Assembly (NCBI RefSeq): GCF_002909375.1
Contig: NZ_PPXD01000001.1
Span: 62,001 to 126,000, forward strand
DNA: 64,000 nt
Direction of reading: 5' to 3'
Source of the DNA: Cryobacterium zongtaii
GTDB lineage: Bacteria; Actinomycetota; Actinomycetes; Actinomycetales; Microbacteriaceae
Shown one piece after another: positions 8,637 to 18,007 of this stretch (positions are counted from its first letter, which is position 1; every line of letters begins with the position of its first letter). The notes beneath the pieces were generated by a model. The model made no database searches. It had not been told where the DNA came from and saw only the letters and a list, made by a program, of their open reading frames with translations. Both the position numbers and the translations under genes were made by a program.

Positions 8637-9386
8637 ATGTCCACGCAACGATGGTGGGTCATCGGATCCGCACTGGTGATCGCCGCAACCCTTATTTTCG
8701 GATGGATGTTAGGGGTGGGGCCGCTGCTGAGCAGCGCTCGTGCCGCCGATCAGGAGCGGCTGAGCGTCGAGTCTCAAAATCAGGCGTATGAGCAACAGCT
8801 TTCAGCTCTGAAGGAGCAGTACAGGGGTATGGAGGGGCTGGCCGAACAACTTGACGAGCTGCGCAGTGAGCTCCCGCCTGGGGCCGAGCTGCCTACGTTC
8901 GTCAGGCAGCTCAACACAATCGCGCAGGAGAGCTCAGTCACCTTCACCTCAATCAGCGTGAGTGACGCCGTTTCGTACGCGCCAGTCGTAGTTGAAGGCA
9001 CGGAAGTCGCGGCGCCGGCTGACGATGAGGCCGCGAGTGCGGAAGCAGCAACGGACGATACTGAGGCGGAGGCGCCCGTTGCCGTCCCGGGGGTGCCTTT
9101 TTCGAACCCGCTGATCACCGCAGAGAACTTCGTAGCCATCCCCGTCGATCTCGTCCTTACCGGCGGCTACGGAAACGTCTTGAACTTCCTGGAGGGTCTC
9201 CAGACAGGCACACGGCTTGTCACCGTGACGAAGTTCAATACAATCCCGTCAGCGGCCGGCGCAACGACGTTGCCCGAAGGTGGCGAATCCGTGTCTGTGC
9301 CTGCTGCCGGTTCGACCGTGACCGGTACTATCTCGGCCCTCATCTACGTGCTGCTCGACCCCACCGCGCAGGCCGAAGCAGGTTAA
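8637..9386 (+). CDS. pilO: Type IV pilus assembly protein PilO
   Basis: The 249-aa protein has one N-terminal membrane helix (about residues 7-29). It is followed by a coiled-coil stretch rich in Glu/Gln/Leu (about 33-85) and a C-terminal ferredoxin-like region interrupted by an Ala/Glu-rich insert (about 120-150). This is the PilO pattern, and it directly follows pilN. PilO would pair with PilN across the membrane to link PilM to the pilus. It is the last gene of the pilus operon; base composition becomes more GC-rich beyond it. Confidence 0.83.
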   Translation: MSTQRWWVIGSALVIAATLIFGWMLGVGPLLSSARAADQERLSVESQNQAYEQQLSALKEQYRGMEGLAEQLDELRSELPPGAELPTFVRQLNTIAQESSVTFTSISVSDAVSYAPVVVEGTEVAAPADDEAASAEAATDDTEAEAPVAVPGVPFSNPLITAENFVAIPVDLVLTGGYGNVLNFLEGLQTGTRLVTVTKFNTIPSAAGATTLPEGGESVSVPAAGSTVTGTISALIYVLLDPTAQAEAG

Positions 9387-9480
9387 CCGCCGCGCGCCCC
9401 GAGCTTCCGTCGACTTGTCGCCCCTGATTGCTACAGTGGCAGCACAGAGCTACGGCCGCGAGGCTCACGAGGAGTGCAGC

Positions 9481-10476
9481 ATGACCGACACCACGCCCCC
9501 CGAGGGCAACAAGAACCACAACCCGGATGCGCCCACCGAGCACATCTACGACGATGCGAACCCGGAACCCACCACCGTGGCCGACCCGAGCAAGACCGTC
9601 GACGAGCCTGTGCGCGAACCGGTGGCCGAGACCTCGACGCCGGAGCCTGCCTACGTTCCCGGCGAGCCGATCGACTACGAGCCGGCCACCCCGGTGACGG
9701 TCAACGCGTCGGAGGCGCAGACCGAGAAGGTCGAACGCCTCACCGCCGAGCCCACTCCGGCCGAGGTCGCCCGCGATGAAGCAGTTGCGGAGCAGAAGAA
9801 CTACACGCCCACCTACGTGCCCACCCCGGCAGCCGCGACGGTCCCCGCCGCAGCCGCGCAGCCCACCGTGCAGCCGCCGGTGCAGCAGCAGACCCAGCAG
9901 TTCTCGCAGAGCCCGGTGTACGTCACCGCTCCCACCCCGCCCAAGACCCTGGGCAACCGGGCCGCCGGCATCCTCATCGGCCTGATCGCCACCGCGGTCT
10001 TCGCCCTGGTCTACGCGGTGATCGCGTTCTTCATCTCCGCGGCCAACGCCGCCAACGTCGCCGACGCGACCGCCCGGTTCACCGACTTCCTGGTGCTGCC
10101 GGTCTACTACGTGCCGGTGATCTTCTTCTTCCTGGCCTTCGCGCTGCTGGTCGCGGTGCTCAACCGTGCCGGCTGGTGGGCCTACGTGCTCGGCGGCTTC
10201 CTTGTCGCCGTGGTCGTGTACTTCTCCTACATCGGCGGCGCCCTGCTCGCCGTGCAGGCGTGGAACCTGACGCCCGCCGAAGCTGCCCGCTTCGTGAGCA
10301 CTCAGTGGTTGAACCCCGGCGCCATCGCCGCGGCCGTCGTGGCCCGCGAGGTGCCCATCTGGTTCGGCGCCTGGATCGCCCGCCGCGGCCGCAGCATCAC
10401 CGCGAAGAACATCGCCGCCAAGGCCGAATACGAGCGTCAGCTCGCCGAAGGACCGCAGCTCGCCCGTCCGGTCTAA
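9481..10476 (+). CDS. Membrane protein with long Pro/Thr/Glu-rich cytoplasmic N-terminus
   Basis: I do not recognise this 331-aa protein. Residues 1-150 are hydrophilic and rich in Pro, Thr, Glu and Ala (apparently disordered), with a Gln-rich run at about 138-146. Four hydrophobic segments follow: about 162-188, 201-225, 228-256 and a weaker one near 285-310. The protein ends in a charged cytoplasmic tail. The ATG at 9481 is preceded by GAGGAG; an upstream in-frame start has no such site. It opens the strand-uniform block that contains the type VII-like genes, so a role in that system is possible but unproven. Confidence 0.7.
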   Translation: MTDTTPPEGNKNHNPDAPTEHIYDDANPEPTTVADPSKTVDEPVREPVAETSTPEPAYVPGEPIDYEPATPVTVNASEAQTEKVERLTAEPTPAEVARDEAVAEQKNYTPTYVPTPAAATVPAAAAQPTVQPPVQQQTQQFSQSPVYVTAPTPPKTLGNRAAGILIGLIATAVFALVYAVIAFFISAANAANVADATARFTDFLVLPVYYVPVIFFFLAFALLVAVLNRAGWWAYVLGGFLVAVVVYFSYIGGALLAVQAWNLTPAEAARFVSTQWLNPGAIAAAVVAREVPIWFGAWIARRGRSITAKNIAAKAEYERQLAEGPQLARPV

Positions 10477-10503
10477 CCGCTGGCAGTGCGGGGGGAGCAC
10501 AGA

Positions 10504-10992
10504 ATGCGCGATTACCAGAAATACGCGACCGTCGTCGCGGTTTTCGCGACCGTGCTTTACGCCGCACTGCTCGTGGCCGCGTTCGGCCTGATCAGCCTGG
10601 CCACCAACCTCGAGGTCATCGCTGACAGGTCGGCCGGCACCCTGGTGGGCCCCACCATGACGGCCGTCGCCGTGCTGCTGGTGCTGCTCATGCTGATCGT
10701 TCTCGGCGTCAACACCCCACCCGACAAGCAACGCGTCGTGGTGGGGTTTGCTGTTGCCACCGGCATCGCCGCGTACGGCCTGTTCATCGTCACCGGAGCC
10801 ATCCTCGTGGCCGCCGGCAATGGCCAACCCTTGGGCGTGCTGCTGTTCGCCGGCAGCATGCTCGCCAGCCCGTTCGCCCTCACCGTTGGTGCGCTGGCCT
10901 TTCTCGTTGCGCTCGTCTACTCGATCCTGCTGGCCTCGCACTACGGCGAGCACGGCCGGCCGCTCTGGCCGTGGGAGCGCCGCGGCGAATAG
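10504..10992 (+). CDS. Small four-helix membrane protein of unknown function
   Basis: The 162-aa protein is almost entirely hydrophobic. It has four predicted membrane helices (about residues 8-34, 45-70, 76-101 and 110-140) and a charged C-terminal tail. I chose the ATG at 10504 because GGGGGAG lies 7 nt upstream; the GTG 18 nt earlier lacks a ribosome site. It sits 27 nt after another membrane protein and 42 nt before the EccC/EssC-like ATPase. It could be a membrane partner of the secretion machine, but no family signature is visible. Confidence 0.65.
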   Translation: MRDYQKYATVVAVFATVLYAALLVAAFGLISLATNLEVIADRSAGTLVGPTMTAVAVLLVLLMLIVLGVNTPPDKQRVVVGFAVATGIAAYGLFIVTGAILVAAGNGQPLGVLLFAGSMLASPFALTVGALAFLVALVYSILLASHYGEHGRPLWPWERRGE

Positions 10993-11034
10993 CACGTCAC
11001 CCCGCACCGCCAGCTCTACTGACATAGGAACTGA

Positions 11035-14000
11035 ATGCGCCTCAAGCTCACCCTGGTTCGCCCCAACGGCGCCGCCAGCGACATCATCGTCACCGCGGAT
11101 GCGGCAGCCACGATCTCCGAAATCGCCGGCACCATCAGCCGGGTCGACGCGCAGACCACGCACTCACCGGACCGGTTCCTCACCCTGCGGGCAACGCTGC
11201 CCGGCCAGAGCGTGCCACTGACCCTGCCGCCGGACGGCCCGGTGGGGGAGGCCTGGATCGGCTCCGGCGCATCCGTGAGCCTCGCCGACGCCGGTGTGCT
11301 CTACCAGGCCCCGTCAACGCTGACGGCGCAGCCGGTAGCTCAGCTCAAGGTGCTCTCCGGGCCGGATGAAGGCCGCGAGTTCCCGCTGGCGCCCGGCAGC
11401 CTGCTGGTGGGCCGCGACGCCGCCTGCGACATCGTGCTGCACGACAGCCTGGTGTCGAAGAAGCACGTGCGGCTGGAGATCGGCGAGGCCGTGGAGGTCA
11501 TCGACCTCGGCAGCGCTAACGGGGTCGTCGTGGACGGCGGCATCGTGGGCCGGCTGCGCATCGCCAAGACCGAACGGATGCTGCTCGGCGACTCCGAGGT
11601 CGAAATCAGCCTGGTCGCCGGCGCCGCGCCCGAAAGCGCGCCCAAGCCCGGCCCGATCTTCTTCAACCGGTCGCCCAAGGTGGAGAAACGCTACATCGGC
11701 CAGGAGTTCGTCTCCCCGGAGGTGCCCACCGAGAAGGAGGACGCACCGTTTCCGCTGCTGGCGATGATCACCCCGCTGCTGCTGGGCGGGGCGATGTTCG
11801 CGCTGACCAAGAGCCCCACCACCCTGCTGTTCTGTCTACTCTCCCCGGTCATGCTGATCGGCAACTTCTTCACCACCAAGGGCCGTGACAAACGCCGGAT
11901 GGCCAAGGCCGTGGCCAAGTTCAGCGCCCGGCTCGAGGTACTCACCAATCGGCTGGCCACCGAACGGGTCATCGAGCACGAGCTACGGCTCAAGGAGTCG
12001 CCCTCCACTCTGGAGGCACACGAACACGCCATGAACCGGGGGCCGATGCTCTGGACCCGCCGTCCCGAACACTGGTCGTTCCTGAACGTGCGGCTCGGCT
12101 GCGGCACCATGAACTCGCGCAACACCATCGCCGACTCCAGCCGCGGCGACATGCTGCCGGAGTTCGAGGAGAAGCTCACCGAAGTCATCAACGCCAACCG
12201 CACCCTCGACGGCGTGCCGCTGATCGACAACCTCTACGACTCCGGCGCACTCGGAATCGCCGGCTCACCCGCCCAGGCGATGGGCTCGATCAACTCGATC
12301 CTGGTGCAGCTCACCGCACTGCACTCACCGGCCGAACTTGTCGTCGCCTCCCTGGTCACGCCCCGCTGGTCCCGTGAGCTGGAATGGCTCAAGTGGATGC
12401 CCCACACTTCCTCCCCGCACAGCCCCATTGAAGGAAGCCACCTCGCCGACAGCGCCGCCAGTGCCAGCGCGGTGCTTTCCGGCATCGAGGGTGTTGTGGA
12501 GCAGCGCCTCGCCCAGGCCAAGGCCAGCCGCCGCGGCGCCATGGTGCAAACGGATGCCGCGCTCGAGCGCGGCGGCGAGGTCGGCGCATCCGGCACCAAG
12601 GAGGGAACCAAGTCGGCCATCCCCGCGATTGTGCTGCTGATCTCGGACGACGTGGCCATCGACCGGGCCCGGCTCGTGCAGCTTGCCGAGATCGCCGCCG
12701 ACGCCGGCGTGTACCCCATCTGGATCGGCCCGACCGTGGCGGCACTGCCCGCTGTCTGTCGCACCTACCTGCACCTCGGCGACGAACCCGGCATCGCCAC
12801 CGTCGGTTTCGTGCGCCTGGGCGAGACCATCGACAACGTCGTCACCGAACAGGTCGACTCCGCCGCCGCCCTCGAATTCGCCAAGCGGATGGCCCCGGTC
12901 ATCGACGCCGGCGCCCTCGTCGCCGACGCCAGCGACCTGCCCCGCACCGTGTCGCTGGTCACCCTGCTCGGCCATGACATGGTCGAGACCAGCGCCGCGG
13001 TCATCGACCGGTGGCAGCAGAACACCTCCATCCATGACCGAAGCGGCGGCACCCCGAAACCGCGCCGGGCCGGCAAGTTGCGCGCCATCATCGGCTCCGC
13101 CGGCGTCGACGCCATGCACCTGGACCTCCGCACCCAGGGCCCGCACGCCCTCGTGGGCGGCACCACCGGCGCCGGCAAGAGCGAGTTCCTGCAGGCCTGG
13201 GTGCTTGGCATGGCCGCCGAGTACAGCCCCGACCGGGTCACCTTCCTGTTCGTGGACTACAAGGGCGGCTCGGCCTTCGCCGACTGCGTCACCCTGCCGC
13301 ACTGCGTGGGACTGGTCACCGACCTCAGCCCGCACCTGGTGCGCCGCGCGCTCACCAGCCTGCGCGCCGAACTGCACCACCGCGAGCACCTGCTCAACCG
13401 CAAGAAGGCCAAGGACCTGCTCGAGCTGGAGAAGCGCGGCGACCCCGACAGCCCGCCCGCCCTGGTGCTGGTGATCGACGAGTTCGCGGCCCTGGCCACC
13501 GAGGTGCCCGAGTTCGTCGACGGTGTCGTCGACATCGCCCAGCGCGGCCGGTCGCTCGGCATCCACCTGATCATGGCCACCCAGCGTCCCGCCGGCGTGA
13601 TCAAAGACAACCTGCGCGCCAACACCCCGCTGCGCATCGCCCTGCGGATGGCAGACGAGTCCGACAGCACCGACGTGATCGGCACCAAGGAATCCGCCCA
13701 CTTCGACCCGGCCATCCCCGGCCGCGGCGTCGCCAAGACCGGCCCCGGCCGGCTCGCCCAGTTCCAGTCCGCCTACGCCGGCGGCTGGACCAGCCGCGAA
13801 CCCGAGCGGGCCGGCATCGACGTGCACGAACTGCGGTTCGGCGCGGAAAGCCGTTGGGAGGAGCCCCGAGCGGTCGACTACGTCGACGAAGACCGCGACC
13901 TCGGCCCCACCGACCAGCAACGCCTGGTCACCACCATCATCGGCGCCAACGCCGTCACCGGCATCCCCGCGCCCCGGCGGCCGTGGCTCGACGAACTCGC

Positions 14001-15510
14001 CGGTGCCTACGACCTCAGCTTGCTGCGGCAGCGCACGGATGCCGAACTCCTGCTCGGCGTCTCCGACATCGCCGAGCAGCAGCAGCAGGTTTCCGCGTAC
14101 TTCCGGCCCGACATCGACGGTCACATCTCCATCTTCGGCACCGGTGGCTCCGGCAAGTCCGCGGTGCTGCGCACCCTCGCCTGCGCGGCCGCGATCACCC
14201 CGCGCGGTGGCCCGGTGCACGTATACGGGCTCGACTTCGGTGCCGGCAGCCTGCGCATGCTCGAGCAGCTGCCGCACGTCGGTTCGATCATCATGGGTGA
14301 GGACGTCGAACGGGTCGTGCGGTTGTTCCGCACCCTGCAGGGTGAAATCGACCGCCGCAAGGCGCTGTACGCCGAGGCGAACGCGTCGAACATCACCGAA
14401 TACCGTCAGCTGGCCAACCAGCCGGCCGAGCCGCGCATCCTGCTGCTCATCGACGGGTTCCCCAACTTCCGCAACGACTTCGAGATCGCGGCCGGCCGCG
14501 CGCAGTGGTTCGACGTGTTCAAGGACATCCTCTCCGACGGCCGCCAGCTGGGCATGCACGTGGCGATCACCGCCGACCGGGCCGGCGCGGTGCCCGCGTC
14601 GATCTCCTCGGCGATCCAGCGCAAGGTGGTACTGCGCCTGGCCGACGACGGTTACGGCATGCTCGACGTGCCCGGCGACATCCTGAGCATCAAGTCGCCG
14701 GCCGGCCGCGCCATTGTGGACGGCTTCGAAACCCAGATCGCCATCCTCGGCGGCTTGTCGGCGCAGTCCGCGCAGTCAGCCGCCACCAAGCGGCTCGCCG
14801 ACGCCATGCGCCGTGCCGGCGTGGCCGAGGCGCCGTCGATCGGGGCGCTGCCCAAGGAGTTCCCGCAGGCGCAGTTGCCCGCCCGGATCGGCGACCGGGT
14901 GGTGCTCGGCCTTGGCGACATCGACCTGGGCCCGGCCGGCTTCGAGCCCAGCGGCACCCTGCTGCTGGCGGGCCCGCCGGCCAGCGGCCGCAGCACCGCC
15001 ATCGAATCGATCGCGCTGGCGTTCAAACGGTTCGAACCGGATGCGCGCCTGTACTACTTCGGCAACGCCCGCTCGCCGATCTCCCGGCTGGGTTTGTGGA
15101 CCGAGGCCGCGACCACGGTGGACGCCATCGCGGCGTTGGCCAAGGACCTTGCGGCGGCGGTCGCCGACCCCGACACCGAGGGCCGCATCGCGGTGTTCGT
15201 CGAGAGTCTGGGTGACTTCCTCCAGACGCCCGCCGACGGCGGCATCCTCGAACTCACCCGGGCGGTCAAGCGCAGCGATCACTTTTTGCTCGCTGAGGCC
15301 GAGACCAGCGCCTGGAACTCGTCCTGGCCGCTGTTCGGCGAGATCAAGAACGCCCGCCGCGGACTGCTGCTGCAGCCCGAATCGGTCGAGGGCGACATCC
15401 TGCTGAAGACCGCTCTGCCGCGGATGAACCGGGCGGAGTTCCCGCCCGGCCGTGGCGTACTGATCGCCAAGGGCAACTTCGTGCGGGTGCAGCTGCCGCT
15501 GCTCTCGTGA
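11035..15510 (+). CDS. Type VII secretion ATPase, FHA + FtsK/SpoIIIE (EccC/EssC-like)
   Basis: This 1491-aa protein would be the motor of an ESX/WXG100-type secretion system. An N-terminal ubiquitin-like stretch is followed by an FHA domain (about residues 100-195, with VGRDAACDIVL and SANG motifs). Two membrane helices lie at about 239-258 and 262-279. Three FtsK-like ATPase modules follow: module 1 has an intact Walker A GTTGAGKS (709-716) and Walker B ending D815-E816. Module 2 has GTGGSGKS (1035-1042) but its Walker B reads DG at 1140-1141. Module 3 has GPPASGRS (1313-1320), with Arg replacing the catalytic Lys. The FHA-first layout resembles firmicute EssC more than mycobacterial EccCa/EccCb. 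Only module 1 looks fully catalytic. Confidence 0.92.
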   Translation: MRLKLTLVRPNGAASDIIVTADAAATISEIAGTISRVDAQTTHSPDRFLTLRATLPGQSVPLTLPPDGPVGEAWIGSGASVSLADAGVLYQAPSTLTAQPVAQLKVLSGPDEGREFPLAPGSLLVGRDAACDIVLHDSLVSKKHVRLEIGEAVEVIDLGSANGVVVDGGIVGRLRIAKTERMLLGDSEVEISLVAGAAPESAPKPGPIFFNRSPKVEKRYIGQEFVSPEVPTEKEDAPFPLLAMITPLLLGGAMFALTKSPTTLLFCLLSPVMLIGNFFTTKGRDKRRMAKAVAKFSARLEVLTNRLATERVIEHELRLKESPSTLEAHEHAMNRGPMLWTRRPEHWSFLNVRLGCGTMNSRNTIADSSRGDMLPEFEEKLTEVINANRTLDGVPLIDNLYDSGALGIAGSPAQAMGSINSILVQLTALHSPAELVVASLVTPRWSRELEWLKWMPHTSSPHSPIEGSHLADSAASASAVLSGIEGVVEQRLAQAKASRRGAMVQTDAALERGGEVGASGTKEGTKSAIPAIVLLISDDVAIDRARLVQLAEIAADAGVYPIWIGPTVAALPAVCRTYLHLGDEPGIATVGFVRLGETIDNVVTEQVDSAAALEFAKRMAPVIDAGALVADASDLPRTVSLVTLLGHDMVETSAAVIDRWQQNTSIHDRSGGTPKPRRAGKLRAIIGSAGVDAMHLDLRTQGPHALVGGTTGAGKSEFLQAWVLGMAAEYSPDRVTFLFVDYKGGSAFADCVTLPHCVGLVTDLSPHLVRRALTSLRAELHHREHLLNRKKAKDLLELEKRGDPDSPPALVLVIDEFAALATEVPEFVDGVVDIAQRGRSLGIHLIMATQRPAGVIKDNLRANTPLRIALRMADESDSTDVIGTKESAHFDPAIPGRGVAKTGPGRLAQFQSAYAGGWTSREPERAGIDVHELRFGAESRWEEPRAVDYVDEDRDLGPTDQQRLVTTIIGANAVTGIPAPRRPWLDELAGAYDLSLLRQRTDAELLLGVSDIAEQQQQVSAYFRPDIDGHISIFGTGGSGKSAVLRTLACAAAITPRGGPVHVYGLDFGAGSLRMLEQLPHVGSIIMGEDVERVVRLFRTLQGEIDRRKALYAEANASNITEYRQLANQPAEPRILLLIDGFPNFRNDFEIAAGRAQWFDVFKDILSDGRQLGMHVAITADRAGAVPASISSAIQRKVVLRLADDGYGMLDVPGDILSIKSPAGRAIVDGFETQIAILGGLSAQSAQSAATKRLADAMRRAGVAEAPSIGALPKEFPQAQLPARIGDRVVLGLGDIDLGPAGFEPSGTLLLAGPPASGRSTAIESIALAFKRFEPDARLYYFGNARSPISRLGLWTEAATTVDAIAALAKDLAAAVADPDTEGRIAVFVESLGDFLQTPADGGILELTRAVKRSDHFLLAEAETSAWNSSWPLFGEIKNARRGLLLQPESVEGDILLKTALPRMNRAEFPPGRGVLIAKGNFVRVQLPLLS

Positions 15511-15548
15511 CGTCGAGTCGCGGGACCTCGATGGGGACCGCTGCCCAT

Positions 15549-15576
15549 CGAACCCGTTCACCGGGTTCGGTACTGT
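15549..15576 (+). promoter_or_regulatory. Hairpin and -10-like box between the ATPase and substrate genes
   Basis: CGAACCCG (15549-15556) and CGGGTTCG (15562-15569) form a perfect 8-bp stem around a 5-nt loop. They are followed at once by a TACTGT box (15571-15576). The 140-nt gap suggests partial termination of the ATPase transcript and a separate start for the small secreted-type proteins. No clear -35 was seen. Confidence 0.4.
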
Positions 15577-15650
15577 TCTAACAGGCAGCCGGCCCACGCG
15601 CATCCGTCGCAACGAGGCCGGTCAAGCCGAACACTTAGGGGGAACCGATC

Positions 15651-15965
15651 ATGAGTGATCTCATCATCAACCTGGAGCTGCTTCATCAGCTGCGGGACGA
15701 CCTGGACGCCGTCGTGAAGGAGTTCGCCAACGCCGACGACTTCAGCGACGACGTGGCCATTGCCACCGGTCACGAGAACCTCGGCGACCACGTCAGCGAT
15801 TTCGCACACAAGTGGAACGACAAGCGCAAGACCATGACCGAGGCGGTCGAGGGTCTGCGCAAGAAGATCGAGGGCATCACCGATGGGTTCACCCAGGTGG
15901 ATGACGGCCTCGCGAAAGCCCTGACCGACGCTGCTCCGCCGCTGCAGACCGCCACCCCACTGTGA
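15651..15965 (+). CDS. WXG100-like small helical protein (T7SS-associated)
   Basis: The 104-aa protein is nearly all alpha-helical. A central turn near HKWNDKR places a Trp at residue 55, with a long amphipathic helix on each side, which is the size and layout of ESAT-6/WXG100 proteins. It lacks the exact W-x-G triplet. The tail FTQVDDGLAKAL resembles a relaxed version of the YxxxD/E export motif, with Phe at 80 and Asp at 84. It follows the ATPase gene by 140 nt and precedes a larger putative substrate, so it may be a secreted partner or chaperone of that protein. Confidence 0.7.
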   Translation: MSDLIINLELLHQLRDDLDAVVKEFANADDFSDDVAIATGHENLGDHVSDFAHKWNDKRKTMTEAVEGLRKKIEGITDGFTQVDDGLAKALTDAAPPLQTATPL

Positions 15966-16032
15966 CCCACCCCATGCCGTCCGCCCGCCCGGCCACCCCG
16001 AGATCTTCCCGCAGCCTGCCGAAGGAATCATC

Positions 16033-17364
16033 ATGACCGACACCGAATTCCGTGCCCTCGAGGGTGACCCCGACCTGGTGCGCTCCAAGGCGCAGCACTA
16101 CGCCGAGATCGCCAACGCCATCGCCCGGTCGGTGACCACCCTCAACTCGATCAAGTCGGTGGAGGGCATGACGTCCAAAGCCATCGACGCGATCCGCGAA
16201 GAGGCGGGCAACGTCGCCGACGACATCGGCAAGGCCAAGGACAGGTACGCCGGCACCGCTCAGGCCCTGATCACCTACTCGGCGCAGCTGCGCCTGGCGC
16301 AGGATGCCGCGACCACCGCCATCGCGCACATCGGCGACAAGGAAACCGCCGCGGACACCGCCGGTCGCACGGCCACCCGCACCGCCGCCACGGCCGAGAG
16401 CGCCACCCCGGAGTCCAGCGCCACCGACACCGCCGCCGCCGACAAGGCCGAGGAGGCCGCCGAGGCGGCCGGCCAGGCGCTGCAGGCGGCCCAGGCGGAA
16501 TGGCACTCGGCCCTCGCGATCAAGAACCAGGCGGCCGAGTCGGCGATCACGGCCATCCTCGAGGTCGTCGAGGGCAAGAAGAGCCAGGACCTCAACGACA
16601 CCTGGTGGGACGACTGGGGCGCGAAGGCGCTCGACATCCTCAAGACCATCTGCGACTGGGCCGGCGTGTTCGCCGTCTTCCTGGCCTGGGTGCCCATCCT
16701 CGGGCAGGTGCTGATGGTGCTCGCCGCCGTCGGCGCGGTGCTCACACTCATCGAGGCCACCATCGCGGCCGTGAACGGCGACGGCAGCTGGTGGGCAGTC
16801 GCCGGCGCCGCGGTCGGTGCGGTGATGTCGATCTTCGGTGGCAAGATCTTCTCCGTGGGCGCGAAGTACGTGCGTGCCTCGATGATCACCAAGGCCGCCG
16901 CCAGGCTCGACGGCGCCCCGGCGTTGACCCGCCAGCTCAGTGGGGTCGGCCGGCACAGCAAGGCGTTCATGAGCATCGACGACGCCGCGAAGGTGGTCAG
17001 CAAGCCGTTCAAGGATTCGGTGCTCGGGGCCTTCAAGAAGGACCTGGTTCCCGATGGCGCGCCCGTCAAAGCGATGGAGATGTTCAAGGAGGCGGCGAAG
17101 AAAGCCCTGCCGACCCTCGACGATTTCACGCCCTCCAGTCTGCTGAGCCTGAACGACGACCTGATGGACTTCTACCGGATGGCCGGCAAGGCGCCGCAGA
17201 TCCTCGATACGCCGCTCGTCGTGCAGGGTGTCTCCCTCACGGTGGTGCAGATGCACACCTCGGTCACGGCCGTGCAGAGCCTGATGGAAAACCCGATCGA
17301 CCCGTTCCTCGGCGAGTACGCGCCTCTGGTGCACCAGGTCGAGAAGACCTTCGGGAGAGACTAG
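16033..17364 (+). CDS. Putative T7SS substrate with WXG-like helical N-terminus and hydrophobic core
   Basis: The 443-aa protein starts with the GDPDLVRSKAQHYAEIA type of segment seen at the N-terminus of actinobacterial T7SS-exported polymorphic proteins. An ITYSAQLRLAQ motif follows at about 81-91, then an Ala/Glu/Thr-rich coiled coil (about 100-175), a WWDDWG turn near 191, hydrophobic stretches (about 208-245 and 256-285), and a C-terminal domain of about 160 aa. I recognise no toxin fold in that last domain. The start has a GAAGGA site upstream. It is tightly followed by two unknown genes that could be chaperone or immunity partners. Substrate status is inferred from the N-terminal pattern and neighbourhood. 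Confidence 0.65.
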   Translation: MTDTEFRALEGDPDLVRSKAQHYAEIANAIARSVTTLNSIKSVEGMTSKAIDAIREEAGNVADDIGKAKDRYAGTAQALITYSAQLRLAQDAATTAIAHIGDKETAADTAGRTATRTAATAESATPESSATDTAAADKAEEAAEAAGQALQAAQAEWHSALAIKNQAAESAITAILEVVEGKKSQDLNDTWWDDWGAKALDILKTICDWAGVFAVFLAWVPILGQVLMVLAAVGAVLTLIEATIAAVNGDGSWWAVAGAAVGAVMSIFGGKIFSVGAKYVRASMITKAAARLDGAPALTRQLSGVGRHSKAFMSIDDAAKVVSKPFKDSVLGAFKKDLVPDGAPVKAMEMFKEAAKKALPTLDDFTPSSLLSLNDDLMDFYRMAGKAPQILDTPLVVQGVSLTVVQMHTSVTAVQSLMENPIDPFLGEYAPLVHQVEKTFGRD

Positions 17365-17368
17365 ACCG

Positions 17369-18007
17369 ATGACATTTCGCAATTCGCCTTCCACCAGGGA
17401 CATTGTCGACCTCAGCGTTGATGCAGAGGCCACCTGGTATCCAGTTCCGCTCGACCGGTCTGAACAGCTGCTCTGGGGTGAGACCCTGGCCGCCGAGGTG
17501 ACCGGGGCCGGAAGCAGCCGGCGCACGCTCGGCAGTCAGCTCGAAGCGCTGCAGATCCGGCTCATCGGCAGCGGCAACCCGCGGATGAGCTGTGCCGTCT
17601 GGATCCCGTACCCCGAAACGGGCCGGGCGTCCAGCGCGCTGGCCTTCCAGCTCACCGACCTGCCCGCCGGCACCGCGGAAGCGGCCGCTGACAGCTACCT
17701 CGCCGAGCTTCGCGCCGACGAGGGCCGCCGTACACCCGGCATCGAATACCTGAGCGTCACCACCTGGCAGGGTGAGGTCGCGGCCGGTCCGTTCGTCGCC
17801 GCGCACAACCTCATCGCCCTGCGCAACCCGGGCGACGACGAAGCCGTCATTGAGGAACGCACGGTCTTCGCCGTCTTCCCGCCCGGTGCCGCGCAGATGG
17901 TGCAGCTGGTCTTCTCCGCCGAGAGTGTCGGCGCGTTCGTCAACATGCCCCGACAGACCGAAGAGGTTGTCGCGGCCCTGCGCATCGAACTGGAGGCGAC
18001 CGCGTGA
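17369..18007 (+). CDS. Hypothetical T7SS-locus protein, 212 aa
   Basis: I do not recognise a named family. The protein has no signal peptide or membrane helix and looks like a mixed alpha/beta cytoplasmic protein with many short beta strands. One Cys (SCAVWIPYP) lies in the middle. The ATG lies 4 nt after the putative substrate's stop, and the C-terminus overlaps the next gene's GTG by 4 nt. The four genes from 16033 to 19457 are therefore read as one unit. A role as specific chaperone, adaptor or immunity protein for the upstream substrate fits the position but has no direct sequence support. Confidence 0.6.
   Translation: MTFRNSPSTRDIVDLSVDAEATWYPVPLDRSEQLLWGETLAAEVTGAGSSRRTLGSQLEALQIRLIGSGNPRMSCAVWIPYPETGRASSALAFQLTDLPAGTAEAAADSYLAELRADEGRRTPGIEYLSVTTWQGEVAAGPFVAAHNLIALRNPGDDEAVIEERTVFAVFPPGAAQMVQLVFSAESVGAFVNMPRQTEEVVAALRIELEATA

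Noticed and set aside
9340..11163. 607-aa minus-strand open frame across the two membrane-protein genes
   Set aside because: It has His/Asp/Gly-rich low-complexity shadow sequence; the plus-strand genes have ribosome sites and membrane helices.
12325..14559. 744-aa minus-strand open frame inside the EccC/EssC gene
   Set aside because: It is antisense to conserved ATPase motifs and rich in Gly/Ala/Arg/Val without domain features.
16033..17364. LXG toxin
   Set aside because: The LXG motif itself is absent and no toxin fold is recognised; only a general WXG-like export pattern is visible.
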